A DNA stretch of 64,000 nt from Gloeotrichia echinulata CP02 (GCA_038087035.1 CP051187.1:3353001-3417000), one strand, 5' to 3'. Shown: positions 35,621 through 45,329, counted from the first letter of the stretch. The notes: generated by a model from the sequence alone, not told the origin. A program made the numbers and translations.

Positions 35621-35797
35621 ATGAAAAATAAAGCATTAAATTTAAGAATATCAGAACGTAGATTAAATAAGCTACGGTTATATGCAAGTCAAAACGATAA
35701 AACTATGACTCATGTAGTTGAAGACTTTATAGACTCGCTCAAAGTTAAAAATGGCGACTCCTCCCCGACCCCACTCCCTGATCAACCTGACGGTTGA
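35621..35797 (+). CDS. 58-aa ribbon-helix-helix-like protein in TnpB element, copy 2
   Basis: Near-identical to 25751-25927: MKNKALNLRISERRLNKLR followed by QNDKTMTHVVEDFIDS. Same divergent position and the same overlap with the left-end hairpin. Conservation in both elements while tnpB decays suggests it is more than noise. Confidence 0.75.
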   Translation: MKNKALNLRISERRLNKLRLYASQNDKTMTHVVEDFIDSLKVKNGDSSPTPLPDQPDG

Positions 35798-35943
35798 TAA
35801 AGGTCGGGGGTCAACTCGTCGCCGCCCCGCCATTCATCTCATCACCTACCCGAAGGGAGGTGAGAGTCTTCTTGCGGTTTAAGCTAAAATAAATCAAGCA
35901 AACTAGTTACTCAACCAAGTTTCTAGCTCCTAGGAATAAACAT

Positions 35944-36078
35944 ATGGCTATATTTCGTCAATACATTGCCCCTTTACTTGTAGTGCTGGTATTTATCTTT
36001 GCCCTAGTAGCAGTCAGCGCCCGCATCTTTTTACCCTCGGACATGGCCGCACCTGCACCCATTGAGATGAAGGGATAG
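35944..36078 (+). CDS. 44-aa single-pass membrane microprotein
   Basis: ATG to TAG. Begins MAIFRQYIAPLLVVLVFIF with one transmembrane helix (~residues 7-28), then an ARIFLPSDMAAPAPIE tail. GCTCCTAGGAATA upstream provides a ribosome-binding site (AGGA). It looks like a conserved cyanobacterial small protein, but I cannot name it. It lies between TnpB copy 2 and a heptamer array. Confidence 0.65.
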   Translation: MAIFRQYIAPLLVVLVFIFALVAVSARIFLPSDMAAPAPIEMKG

Positions 36079-36450
36079 GGGGATTGGGGATTGGGGATTG
36101 GGGATTGGGGATTGGGGATTGGGGATTGGGGATTGGGGATTGGGGATTATCCCAACTCATTACTCACTACTCATTACTCACTACTCATTACTCACTACTC
36201 ATTACTCACTACTCATTACTCACTACTCATTACTCACTACTCATTACTCATTACTCATTACTCATTACTCATTACTCACTACTCATTACTCATTACTCAT
36301 TACTCACTACTCATTACTCACTACTCATTACTCACTACTCATTACTCATTACTCACTACTCACTACTCACTACTCATTACTCATTACTCATTACTCATTA
36401 CTCATTACTCATTACTCACTACTCACTACTCACTACTCATTACTCACTAC
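36079..36450. repeat. Heptamer array (GGGGATT then ATTACTC/ACTACTC)
   Basis: About ten GGGGATT units directly after the microprotein stop, then ~43 units alternating ATTACTC and ACTACTC. Ends just before the GNAT gene. All three plus frames are open and non-coding. Confidence 0.92.
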
Positions 36451-36462
36451 TATTGTTGAATT

Positions 36463-36939
36463 TTGAATTCCTTATTACCGGGGTATAATATCTACCTAGG
36501 CTCCACTTTGGATCGGGCTTTGCTAGTTAAGTACATGCAGCGAAGCTACCAAGATAGTTTTCCACAGCAGGACTTTTCCCACCTAGCGGGAACAGTTGAG
36601 CAATACTTCTCCAAGGATACGCCCTTGTGGTGGGTCCAGGAAGAAGAGGGGACAAGCTATCCCCCTATCGCCTGTCTCTGGGTGGGAAATGCTATCGACC
36701 AAGTAGGGGGGATTCGCCATCCTCACATTTTTCTGCTTTATGTTGTCCCAGAACACCGACGCCGGGGAATTGGTACAGCTTTGATGCGATATGTAGAAAA
36801 TTGGGCAACACAAAGAGGCGATCGCCAAATTGGCTTACAAGTATTTCAATCCAACCAAACCGCCTTGCATCTTTATCACCAACTTGGGTATCAAACCCAA
36901 TCCCTATGGATGGTAAAATCACTCCAGAAAGAAACTTAA
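36463..36939 (+). CDS. GNAT family N-acetyltransferase
   Basis: 158 aa from a TTG (MNSLLPGYNIYLGST); no ATG fits better before the conserved core, so the start is uncertain. Acetyl-CoA-binding motif VVPEHRRRGIGTALM, then NWATQRGDRQIGLQVFQSNQTALHLYHQLGYQ, the common GNAT end. Substrate unknown; a RimI-like or small-molecule acetyltransferase is possible. The upstream region is the heptamer array. The HEAT-repeat gene follows after 66 bp. Confidence 0.85.
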   Translation: MNSLLPGYNIYLGSTLDRALLVKYMQRSYQDSFPQQDFSHLAGTVEQYFSKDTPLWWVQEEEGTSYPPIACLWVGNAIDQVGGIRHPHIFLLYVVPEHRRRGIGTALMRYVENWATQRGDRQIGLQVFQSNQTALHLYHQLGYQTQSLWMVKSLQKET

Positions 36940-37005
36940 AAATGCAAAATTTTGAATTCCGCAAAGCGGTTATGTGTTAATCCCAATTGGGATTGAAATA
37001 AAATT

Positions 37006-37764
37006 ATGTATGACGAAGATGACCTTAGCCTACTCGATATCGAGGTAGAGCTAGACAGCCCCCTAGATCACATAGAGCCGCTAACTGCTGTAACAGAAGT
37101 GGCAAAACCCGATCCAGACGTAATGCTAGCCCTGTTAGAAAATCAGCAACCCCAGCAACGGATGCTAGCTGCGCGTGCTTTTTGTGACATTGAAGATGCC
37201 CGCGCTATACCCTATTTGATTCACCTGTTAACTGATAGTTGCCCTTTAGTGCGGGTGAGTGCAGCCTATGGTATAGGACGCAATCCCAGCCCCCTTGCAG
37301 TAGATCCGTTAATTATCCAACTCAACCGGGACTGGAATGGCTACGTGCGTAAAGGTGTGGTCTGGGCTTTAGGAAACTGTCGCGATCGCCGTTCTTTAGC
37401 ACCCCTAGCCGACGCCTTAAAAACCGATATTTCCGCCGTGCGTTTGTGGGCTGCTAGTGCCTTAGTGCAAATGGCAGAAGTCGGTTATGAAGCAGTTATC
37501 GGGGCAATACCACCATTAATTGAAGCCTTAGTCCAAGACCCCGTAGCAGCGGTGCGGAGTAACTGCGCCTGGGCGATTGGACAACTTTGCCGGGAATTAC
37601 CTTCTAACGTGGTTTATGCCACAGCAATTGATGCTTTAATTCAAGCTTTTGCTGAAGACCAAGATTTAGGAGTGCGGGAAGATGCCAAGGCATCACTATT
37701 AGGCGTAGGCGACCCCCGTGGACTACAGTTAATTGAAACCCTAGAACAAGAAGGCTGGTTTTGA
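37006..37764 (+). CDS. HEAT-repeat protein
   Basis: 252 aa with five or six ~31-residue helical repeats of the form AIPYLIHLL..D..PLVRVSAAYGIG. An acidic N-terminus (MYDEDDLSLLDIEVELD) precedes them. Similar HEAT proteins in cyanobacteria include phycobilin lyase (CpcE-like) relatives and scaffold proteins; no catalytic motif separates these here. ATG start after a run of A. Function not assigned. Confidence 0.85.
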   Translation: MYDEDDLSLLDIEVELDSPLDHIEPLTAVTEVAKPDPDVMLALLENQQPQQRMLAARAFCDIEDARAIPYLIHLLTDSCPLVRVSAAYGIGRNPSPLAVDPLIIQLNRDWNGYVRKGVVWALGNCRDRRSLAPLADALKTDISAVRLWAASALVQMAEVGYEAVIGAIPPLIEALVQDPVAAVRSNCAWAIGQLCRELPSNVVYATAIDALIQAFAEDQDLGVREDAKASLLGVGDPRGLQLIETLEQEGWF

Positions 37765-38287
37765 TCAGACGTAAGGGGAATGGGGAATGGGGAATGGGGC
37801 ATGGGGGTTAATCAACAGTAACAGAAAAGCTAACAATTACTACCAATTAATCACTTATGCTCCGACGCCAAATCATCTGTTAGCATTTGTTAGCTTTTTT
37901 GGATCGGACACACCGCATACCTCATACCTCACCGAATTTTAGATTTTAGATTTTAAATTTTGGAATTGAAGATTCAAAATTTAAAATCTAAACTGGTCCC
38001 AAGCCCCCGAATTTATTCGCTTAATAAATCTAAAATCCAAAACTTGTACTGAGCGTTCGCGCAGCGTCCCGCAGGGAAGTCGTTGGCGTAGCCTCTCGTA
38101 GAGAAGTATCAAAAAATTTTAATTGTTCGCGCAGCGTCCCGTAGGGAAGCCCCTGCATTCATAAGCCACTGCGGTGGACGGGTTTCCCGGCTTAAAGCAA
38201 GTGGCGTGCATGGGGTCAATCTAAAATCCAAAACTTGTACTGAGCGAAGTCGAAGTATCCAAAATCCAAAATTGATTCACTCAGCAC
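37765..38287. other. Intergenic region rich in dispersed repeats
   Basis: 520 bp with no supported gene. Holds ATTTTAG-type heptamer runs near 37940-37990, three TTCGCGCAGCGTCCCG-type dispersed repeats (38047-38075, 38085-38105, 38125-38150), and a CTAACA...TGTTAG inverted repeat at about 37830-37895. Confidence 0.6.
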
Positions 38288-38683
38288 TTAAATCGGCTTG
38301 ACCACATTGAGGTCATAAGGACGCTCTGTATCATCTTCACCCAAATACTCGCCATTTTGAATTTCTAAAATTACCAGCGGAATCAATCCGGGATTTTCTA
38401 CTTTATGCAAAGTAGCAGCGGGAACATAGGTAGACTCGTTGCGATTTAGTAATATTTCCTGTTCTCCACAAGTCACCTTGGCTACACCAGCAACCACAAC
38501 CCAATGTTCATTACGGTGATAATGGATTTGTGGTTTAATGCTGTGCTTAGGTTTGATTTCGATCCGACTAATTCTATAGCTTTCCCCTTCTTCTACAACC
38601 TCCACGTTACCCCAGTATCGTGTACCGGAATGTGAAGAATATTGCTCGCTATTGGACGAAGGATTATTTTCATTTTGAGTCAT
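38288..38683 (-). CDS. Cupin, mannose-6-phosphate isomerase-like
   Basis: 131 aa from ATG 38683 (MTQNENNPSSN; GGAAAAA upstream). Single cupin fold: IHYHRNEHWVVVAGVAKVTCGE holds the first motif with metal ligands, and TYVPAATLHKVENPG the second. It resembles the C-terminal cupin of type II mannose-6-phosphate isomerase/GDP-mannose pyrophosphorylase, but the catalytic partner domain is absent. Probable sugar-binding or isomerase-like role; unclear. Confidence 0.8.
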   Translation of the reverse strand: MTQNENNPSSNSEQYSSHSGTRYWGNVEVVEEGESYRISRIEIKPKHSIKPQIHYHRNEHWVVVAGVAKVTCGEQEILLNRNESTYVPAATLHKVENPGLIPLVILEIQNGEYLGEDDTERPYDLNVVKPI

Positions 38684-38937
38684 AATTAAATTTTTTCCAG
38701 AGGACAATTACTATTGTATTGTTAAATAATGTACCCTAAAATAAATAAAATTGGCTTGGTCAAGAGTCGAAAGCCAAGAGTCCAAAAAACTCAGACTTTT
38801 GACACTTGACAGTTGACTTTTGAGAAGGTTCACTAACCCCGTCCTCAAAGAACGGGGATTTGAATAGCCAATTATTCCAACGTAAGAAGTGAATAGCCCT
38901 TTGAGACTCAGCTTGGTACAAACTTCCGAATACTTCC

Positions 38938-40268
38938 CTAGTTCGGACTATCTTTAAAACCGATTGGCTCGGTTGCTTGTAGAAAGGACATCTTAGCTGC
39001 GTTGGCACCAATAATTGAACGGCGACCATTCTCACCTGATACCAGGATATCATTTGCCTGAATATCCAATTCTCCAGCATTGCCTGTAGCTACGGTGACA
39101 GCAATAATTGCCCCGCCATCTTTGACGACCAATTGATTCGTTTTAATTACCGTATTCCCCGCATAGCCATTACTAAATGTGACTGTTCCCAAACCACTAG
39201 CAAGACGTGTGAATTGATTCACGCCCATAACTTCGATTTTATCCGCAACATTCAGCGTCAGATTGCCGCCATTTCCCAAATTATTCGACTGTTGGCGATC
39301 GCCAAAAACAGTTCCTAATATCGGTACCGTGCTAGAATTCAAGGCACCGCCGGCTTGCACTGAAAGATTCGGCGTAGTGATAGAAACATTACCTGCATTT
39401 CCTGAACCAGTTGTGATGCTCCCCAGAAAACTGCTGAGGGTGGGTGCGTAAGGGTTAGTGCCTACTACGCTGATGGATTTATCTGCAGTGATGGTAACAT
39501 CTCCCGCATTGCCCTTACCAGTATTCGGTACCCCAGCTAGGCGCGTGACAAATGCGTTGACCAACCCACCGCCTATTAAGTTCAACGTCCCTGTGGAAAT
39601 GTTGATATTCCCCCCATTACCAATACCAAAAGTGAAGGCGCCAATCCCGCTAGGGTTGAGAGTAGTAGGACTAATCCCCGTTGCTGACAGTGTATCTGCC
39701 ACATTTAAAGTGATATTTCCCCCATGTCCAGTGGCTCCAGGGAAGACAAATGTACCAATTTGACCACCCCCGTCAAGGTTGATTTGTCGAGCCACCACGC
39801 CCAAATCTCCCCCCGCTCCCGATGCATAGTTTTCACTGATAATGCGGCTACTGCTACTACCTGTGGGCGCAAAGGGAGAACTGAGAGCAACATTACCGCT
39901 AGCTTTAATGGTATCCGCCGTCACTTGCACGGCACCCGCCGCTCCTGACCCTAGACTCAGGGTTTGGATGGCGGCTCCATCTTGTAAGGTGAGTTGGGGT
40001 GCTTGCACAGTCACTGTACCGCCGTTTCCCGTTGTACCCCGTGTTACCATATTTACAATCCAAGCGCTGGGAGCTTGAGCATTGGCATTTAACCCACCCA
40101 ACCAGAGCGATCGCCCTGCGGTAATATTAATATTTCCACCCTGTTGCTTGGCTGATACTGCTGTGGCAATTTGCGATTGGTCTAAGCGGATATCCCTTCC
40201 CACCACCTGAATACCCCCCGCCGAATTGCCTACTGTATCAGGGTTCCACAGGGAAGAACGAGCATTAA
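38938..40268 (-). pseudogene. Filamentous haemagglutinin-type (TpsA) passenger fragment
   Basis: The frame reads GGNINITAGRSL, GNGGTVTVQAPQL, GHGGNITLNVADTL and similar glycine-rich beta-helix repeats to about 420 residues, typical of cyanobacterial two-partner-secretion exoproteins, but has neither the N-terminal TPS domain nor a signal peptide. The frame is open upstream of the first Met to about 40268, where it meets a short inverted-repeat region. The 3' end runs into unrelated sequence with an IS-like hairpin (CCCCGTCCtcaaagaACGGGG, 38836-38857). An internal fragment, not a working gene. Confidence 0.75.
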
Positions 40269-40523
40269 CAGTGAACAGTTATCAGTAAACAGTTATCAGT
40301 TAAATCCCTGGCGAAACACCACACAAAGAAGGTGGAAGGCGTTGGTGGCGGGTCTAAATCCCCCACCATACGCCGTCAGGACTGATAACTGATAACTGAT
40401 TTAATTGATATCCATGTACACCTATTACTAGGGTTCCCGAAAGTGCTGACTTTTCACGGTATCTGGAAAACTTCGCTTCCATTCCTCTCCACAAACCCGC
40501 TTCCCTTCCCGGTACAAGATACA
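40269..40523. other. Inverted CAGTTATCAGT repeats
   Basis: AACAGTTATCAGT occurs twice at 40271-40298 and ACTGATAACTG twice at about 40379-40400, inverted, so the region can fold back. Probably heptamer-family or MITE sequence at the breakpoint of the TpsA fragment. Confidence 0.5.
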
Positions 40524-41414
40524 CTAACGTTCTTCCCCCCAGGTTCTTAACTGCAAATATACTAGTATTAGAGTTACTGCTAACAACACGGTCGCGGCTG
40601 CGGCTGCATAGCCAAAATCAAATTGACCAAAAGCCTCTTGATAAATATAATAAACCAGCAAATTGGTAGAATTTAATGGACCACCACCAGTCATCACATA
40701 AACTGGCTCAAAACCCCGCAATGTAAAAATGGCAGTGGTAACAATTACAAATATGATAGTAGGTCGCAGTCCAGGTAGGGTAATATGCCAAAATTGTTGC
40801 CAAGCATTTGCTCCATCGAGTTCTGCTGCTTCATAACGACTGGAGGGAATTGCTTGCAACCCTGCTAAAAATACCACCATATTGAAACCTAATTGTTTCC
40901 AAATACTCAATAAAATTATGACTGGCATTGCCCAAAATGTATCTCCTAGCCAGGAAATGGGTGGAATACCAAAAAAATTTAAAAGTCCGTTCACAGGCCC
41001 AGTGGTTTGAAATAGCCAGCGAAATCCTAAACCAGCTGCTACCAGAGAAATAATCGAAGGGAGAAAATAGGCGCTTCGCAGAATTCCCCGCCAAGCAAGG
41101 GAGAGATTTAATAGTACTGCCAGTCCCAAGGGGATAACTAAGCTGGGAACGACGGTAGCAAGGGTAAAATAAATAGTGTTAACAATAACTTGCCAAAAAT
41201 CTGGATTTAATAACAAGCGCCAATAATTTTTTAAGCCGACTAGATAAGTTCCTTTTGAGGTGAAACTACCAGATGTGAAACTGAGATAAAATAAATAAGC
41301 AATCGGCCAAACCATAAAGACACTCAGCAAAATCAGTGCTGGTGCCAGGAAAATCCAGGCGGCTACTGTATCATTATCAAGCACATGCATACGAGAAAAG
41401 CGGGATGTTTTCAT
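40524..41414 (-). CDS. ABC sugar transporter permease (MalF/UgpA type)
   Basis: 296 aa, six predicted membrane helices beginning AAWIFLAPALILLSVFMVWP. The binding-protein-dependent permease EAA loop is seen in YEAAELDGANAWQQFWHITLPGLRP. Matches the carbohydrate ABC permease subgroup. No partner permease, ATPase or binding protein is adjacent, which is common in cyanobacteria. Substrate unknown. ATG start. Confidence 0.88.
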   Translation of the reverse strand: MKTSRFSRMHVLDNDTVAAWIFLAPALILLSVFMVWPIAYLFYLSFTSGSFTSKGTYLVGLKNYWRLLLNPDFWQVIVNTIYFTLATVVPSLVIPLGLAVLLNLSLAWRGILRSAYFLPSIISLVAAGLGFRWLFQTTGPVNGLLNFFGIPPISWLGDTFWAMPVIILLSIWKQLGFNMVVFLAGLQAIPSSRYEAAELDGANAWQQFWHITLPGLRPTIIFVIVTTAIFTLRGFEPVYVMTGGGPLNSTNLLVYYIYQEAFGQFDFGYAAAAATVLLAVTLILVYLQLRTWGEER

Positions 41415-41501
41415 GGCAATCTTGGCTATTTAATATCGGCAACGTGTGATTATATGCATAGGTACTGCTAAGATCCTGTAAATATAGTGGCTCTCAAGCA
41501 A

Positions 41502-42059
41502 ATGCCTAAAATCTTCCCGTACTGTGGTAAATTCCCAATCGCTAGCAAAATAATTACCTCTACTAGCGTATTTATAGCATTATTGATGACAGTCAATACA
41601 ACTGTGCTGGCTGAACCGACACCAGCACCAATACCAAATCCATCTCCTCCAGCGCAGACCCAAAAGCCTATTGCCGAACAATTGTTAGGGGAATGGCAAA
41701 CTACCAACCCTTCATCCCAGGACACACTCACCTTCATTTTCGCACCAGAAGGCAAATTATTTATCCTTTCGCCCCCATCTGAATCTGAAAAGCGTCTGGC
41801 TGTGGAATTGAACTACAGCATCGACGCGACACAACAACCCATGCAGATAGATATAACGCTCCCCAATGTAAAAGAAAAAGTGCTGACAATTTTTGAAATT
41901 ACCCCTGATGGTAAACTACGACTGCAAATAGAAAATACCGATCCAGGAAAATCCAGACCTAAAACGTTTTCTGCAGCAGCGACGCTATTCAAAAGAAATT
42001 CAGACTCCCGCAAATTACCTGAGAATGTTAAACTTGTTGACCCTAATAGTAAACCTTGA
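41502..42059 (+). CDS. Secreted protein with proline-rich linker, unknown
   Basis: 185 aa from ATG 41502 (a GTG at 41487 is in frame). N-terminal segment SKIITSTSVFIALLMTVNTTVLA is a signal-like helix, then a Pro-rich linker (PTPAPIPNPSPPAQTQ) and a beta-rich domain (LLGEWQTTNPSSQDTLTFIFAPEGKL). Resembles lipocalin-like or DUF proteins that measure solutes, but no family is certain. The stop is directly before purN, so they may be cotranscribed. Confidence 0.7.
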   Translation: MPKIFPYCGKFPIASKIITSTSVFIALLMTVNTTVLAEPTPAPIPNPSPPAQTQKPIAEQLLGEWQTTNPSSQDTLTFIFAPEGKLFILSPPSESEKRLAVELNYSIDATQQPMQIDITLPNVKEKVLTIFEITPDGKLRLQIENTDPGKSRPKTFSAAATLFKRNSDSRKLPENVKLVDPNSKP

Positions 42060-42061
42060 TT

Positions 42062-42727
42062 ATGAGTAATGATTTCACAATCAATGCTGCAACTAGTTTA
42101 ATTTCTCCCAATATCTCTAGCAACCAATTTAGACAAAATACTCCCTTGAAATTGGGAATTATGGCTTCGGGAAATGGGAGTAATTTTGAAGCAGTTGCCC
42201 AAGCTATTGAAAATGGGCAATTAAACGCCCAAATTCAAGTTTTGATTTACAATAACCCTGGTGCTAAAGCGGCAGTAAGGGCGGCTAATCGCGGTGTAGC
42301 AGATGTTTTGTTAAATCACCGTGACTACAAAAGCCGCGAAAAGTTTGATGAGCAAATTGTCCAGAAGTTGCAGCAGTACGATGTAGAATGGGTGATTATG
42401 GCAGGTTGGATGCGACTGTTAACAGGAGTATTAATTGATGCTTTTGCTGACAAAATTATTAATATCCATCCTAGTTTGTTGCCCAGTTTCAAGGGAATTC
42501 ACGCCATAGAACAAGCTTTAGCCGCCGGAGTGAAAATTACTGGCTGTACAGCGCATCTAGCTTGTTTAGAAGTGGACAGTGGACCGATATTAATTCAAGC
42601 AGCGGTGCCTATTTTGTCAGATGACACAGCAGAAACACTCCATGCGCGGATTCAAATTCAGGAACACCGGATTTTACCACAAGCGATCGCCTTAGCGGCA
42701 CAACGACAATTGACAGTTGTCAGTTGA
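42062..42727 (+). CDS. purN: Phosphoribosylglycinamide formyltransferase
   Basis: Transfers formyl from 10-formyl-THF to GAR in purine synthesis. 221 aa from ATG 42062. LGIMASGNGSNFEAV is the phosphate-binding start, with INIHPSLLPSFKGIHAIEQAL and GCTAHLACLEVDSGPI carrying the catalytic Asn/His/Asp. A ~30-residue N-terminal extension precedes the core. Starts 2 bp after the upstream gene. Confidence 0.94.
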   Translation: MSNDFTINAATSLISPNISSNQFRQNTPLKLGIMASGNGSNFEAVAQAIENGQLNAQIQVLIYNNPGAKAAVRAANRGVADVLLNHRDYKSREKFDEQIVQKLQQYDVEWVIMAGWMRLLTGVLIDAFADKIINIHPSLLPSFKGIHAIEQALAAGVKITGCTAHLACLEVDSGPILIQAAVPILSDDTAETLHARIQIQEHRILPQAIALAAQRQLTVVS

Positions 42728-42783
42728 CTGTTTTCATTGGTCATTTGTCCCCCCCATCTCCCCCTCAGATGGGTGGATTGATA

Positions 42784-44793
42784 TTAGCCGAGGACAACGC
42801 GATCGCGCCCTTGTCTTTTTGCTTGATTGAGCGCTCGCTCGGCAGCATTTACTAGAGTAGCAGGCTCGGTTTCTCCTTCAGGAATCATACTAACAACGCC
42901 TAAACTCACAGTTAAAACAGCCGCCGGTAGTCCGCCGATCCCCGGATACTCACATTTAATGGCTAAGGCTTTGACTTGTTGTCGAATTTGTTCGGCAATA
43001 TATACAGCAGTATTAGCATCTGTGTGAGTGAGAATGGCAAATTCTTCACCACCGTAACGAGCCACTAAAACTAAACTCTGTTCATGGTGAGTATTTATGG
43101 TTCGGGAATTTTCTAAAGTACCAAAAGTGGGGTAATCAAGACTACTACTGAGATATAAAAGACTGCTATTATTCAGCGGATGTTTGACGCAATTATCAAT
43201 AGCTTGAGCTATTTGTTGTAAACAATTATCTCCTAAATTATTGCCATAGGTTTTATTGTAGATTTTGAAATAGTCAATGTCACATAAAATCAATGATAAA
43301 GCGGTACGTTCTTGGGCTGCTGTTCGCCATTCAATTTCCAGGTAGTTGTCAAAATAGCGGCGATTAGCTAAGTGAGTTAGTTCATCTAAGTTAGAAATGA
43401 CTCGCAGCTGTTGATTTTCTTTTGCCAATTGTTCAACCAGATCATCATCATCGCTCAAATCCTCACTGCTGTTGAGTTGCTGGCGAAAATACAGACGATA
43501 TAACTCACAGGCTGGAGTAGCGCGATCGCCTACTAGGTTAATCAGCCCCATACTCTGTAATTTATATCCTGTTACGCGCTCTAATTTCACATCTCCTGTA
43601 GCATTTACCACTTCATAGAAAGCGGCGCCTAGTTCTGGCTGTTCTTGCAAGGCTAATATATACTGTCTTAAATACTCATGATAAATTCCCGCGTCTGTGG
43701 GTGCTTGTTGCAACAGCTGTTGTAAATTCCCTTCTAAACCCCCCTTACCCACAAGGTTATACAAAGCTAGTCTGACTAAATAAGGATGTCCCCCCACCAT
43801 AGCCATCAACCGATTAGCATTTTTATCATCTGTCCAATCGAGTCCGTGTTTTTGTGCTAATTCCTGCACTTGCTGTTTTGTAAAGTTTGGTAACTTAATC
43901 GGTAAGCCAATATTAAATGGGGATTGAGTCAGTTTTAAGGGGACAAAAATTTCTGTAGAGTAAACCAAGACCAGGCGGAGTTTTTGCCAAACCTCTATCC
44001 GTTTGGCTTGTTCGTACCAAGATCGTAGCAATGGGAGAAAGTCCCCTGCAATTTCTGGATATGAAAACACCCAATCTACTTCGTTTAACACCAGAACCAA
44101 AGGACTTTGCAGGCGAGATAGCAAATGTCTTTGAAAATAGATAGAGCAGCTGATTTTGCTACCCATCTCCTCATCCCAATAATCATTGAGTTTTGGCTCA
44201 AGTTCTAACTCCCGACTGATGTTAGCACAGAACCAACGCAAAAATCTATCGAGATTGACAAATACCGCATTATCTGCTTGCTGAAAGTCTAAACTCACAG
44301 TGCGAAAGCCTTGATTGGTAGCATGTGCCAGAATCCTCAGAATCAAGGAGGTTTTACCCATCTTCTTGCTAGCTCTAATGCAGATCACACTTCCTGGTTC
44401 AGCTATTTCTCTGTAAGCTTGTTCCTCAATGGGCGGGCGGGAAATGTAAAATCTAGAGTTAAGGGATACCGGTCCTGTAGGAAATTCTAGGGATACAGCA
44501 GTAGCCGTGCGGTTAAATTCCTTAATTAATTGTTGATGCACTTTCGTCAAACACCGAGATTCCAGACTTGAGCGGAAGTTGGATTTATTGATAGATTCTC
44601 CCCAAAAATCGCTTAACAATTGCCATAAATGAGAAGCAACTTTCCTGACACGCTCTTCACCATAGTGAGCTGACAAAGCTATACTGGTATAAGTTTTTCC
44701 TTCCCAAGACGAGCGCAACACGGTCTCTTGAAGCGTCGTTAAACCGTTGGACTGGCTTGCTTTTAGTAGTATTACCACTTCATCTATAGTCAT
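42784..44793 (-). CDS. vMAP-type HTH, AAA-like ATPase and GGDEF diguanylate cyclase fusion
   Basis: 669 aa with three parts. Residues 1-75 are the N-terminal helix-turn-helix module (TIDEVVILLKASQSNGLTTLQETVLRSSWEGKTYTSIA cut here as two overlapping pieces) used by cyanobacterial vMAP sensors. Residues ~110-440 are an AAA-like domain with an atypical P-loop ASKKMGKTSLI and NEVDWVF. Residues ~475-669 are GGDEF with the active-site form RYGGEEFAIL, so c-di-GMP synthesis is likely. No EAL domain. Input is unknown. Possibly an NTP-gated sensor producing c-di-GMP. Confidence 0.85.
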   Translation of the reverse strand: MTIDEVVILLKASQSNGLTTLQETVLRSSWEGKTYTSIALSAHYGEERVRKVASHLWQLLSDFWGESINKSNFRSSLESRCLTKVHQQLIKEFNRTATAVSLEFPTGPVSLNSRFYISRPPIEEQAYREIAEPGSVICIRASKKMGKTSLILRILAHATNQGFRTVSLDFQQADNAVFVNLDRFLRWFCANISRELELEPKLNDYWDEEMGSKISCSIYFQRHLLSRLQSPLVLVLNEVDWVFSYPEIAGDFLPLLRSWYEQAKRIEVWQKLRLVLVYSTEIFVPLKLTQSPFNIGLPIKLPNFTKQQVQELAQKHGLDWTDDKNANRLMAMVGGHPYLVRLALYNLVGKGGLEGNLQQLLQQAPTDAGIYHEYLRQYILALQEQPELGAAFYEVVNATGDVKLERVTGYKLQSMGLINLVGDRATPACELYRLYFRQQLNSSEDLSDDDDLVEQLAKENQQLRVISNLDELTHLANRRYFDNYLEIEWRTAAQERTALSLILCDIDYFKIYNKTYGNNLGDNCLQQIAQAIDNCVKHPLNNSSLLYLSSSLDYPTFGTLENSRTINTHHEQSLVLVARYGGEEFAILTHTDANTAVYIAEQIRQQVKALAIKCEYPGIGGLPAAVLTVSLGVVSMIPEGETEPATLVNAAERALNQAKRQGRDRVVLG

Positions 44794-45329
44794 TAGTTAT
44801 CGGCTCTACTTATATTTATATGTAAAATTTCCCCAAATAATTTTTCTTGCTCAGAGTTTAAGTAATGACGAGAGATATCAATGTAGCCTCTGTTTTGGGG
44901 ATAACAGCAGGTCTTTTTTCAAAAAAGCTACAAACGAATCTTGACAATTACCAAAAAGCATGAAACATTCCACACAACTTGATTGTATTATTTTTTAAAC
45001 CAAAAATTTACGGATATAAATGCAATGCATAAGTAGTATTAGATACTGCAATTTAAATATTTTTAAAGGGTAGATGAGCATAATGTAGCTAGTTTTTTTA
45101 GAAGATGACATTGAATAGTACAACAAAAGTTACATTTTTATGGTTATCTTTTCTATCTTGAATTCAGGATCAAGAATAGTAACTGATATTAGGTTTGGTT
45201 TGATGACAGTTCTGTTAACCAATTTAACAATTTGTTAACATATCAGCATTTTATATACCTTGATCTTTATGGTGCTAAGACAGCGTAGAGAGAGAGCTAT
45301 AGGATATCTTCCTCATCGTACCAGCAGCT
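44794..45329. other. Intergenic region between GGDEF gene and histidine kinase paralogue
   Basis: 535 bp, AT-rich, no gene seen. A GTTAACCAATTTAACAATTTGTTAAC inverted repeat lies near 45214-45239. Confidence 0.5.

Larger units (their letters stand above)
34298..35889 (-). mobile_element. TnpB transposon, copy 2 (no tnpA)
   Basis: Same ends as copy 1: GTGACATCTCC at the right end and GCGGTTTAAGCTAAAA at the left end. Carries a frameshifted tnpB and a near-identical 58-aa divergent gene. The 5' half of tnpB and the left end are almost identical to copy 1, while the 3' half is clearly diverged. Left-end hairpin at about 35763-35809. Inserted at the 3' end of the preceding membrane-protein gene. 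Confidence 0.85.

Noticed and set aside
36084..36488. ORFs over the GGGGATT/ATTACTC array
   Set aside because: Same repeat artefact; the real gene after the array is the GNAT acetyltransferase.
38760..39080. 106-aa minus-strand ORF
   Set aside because: Overlaps the TpsA fragment in another frame and has no family resemblance.
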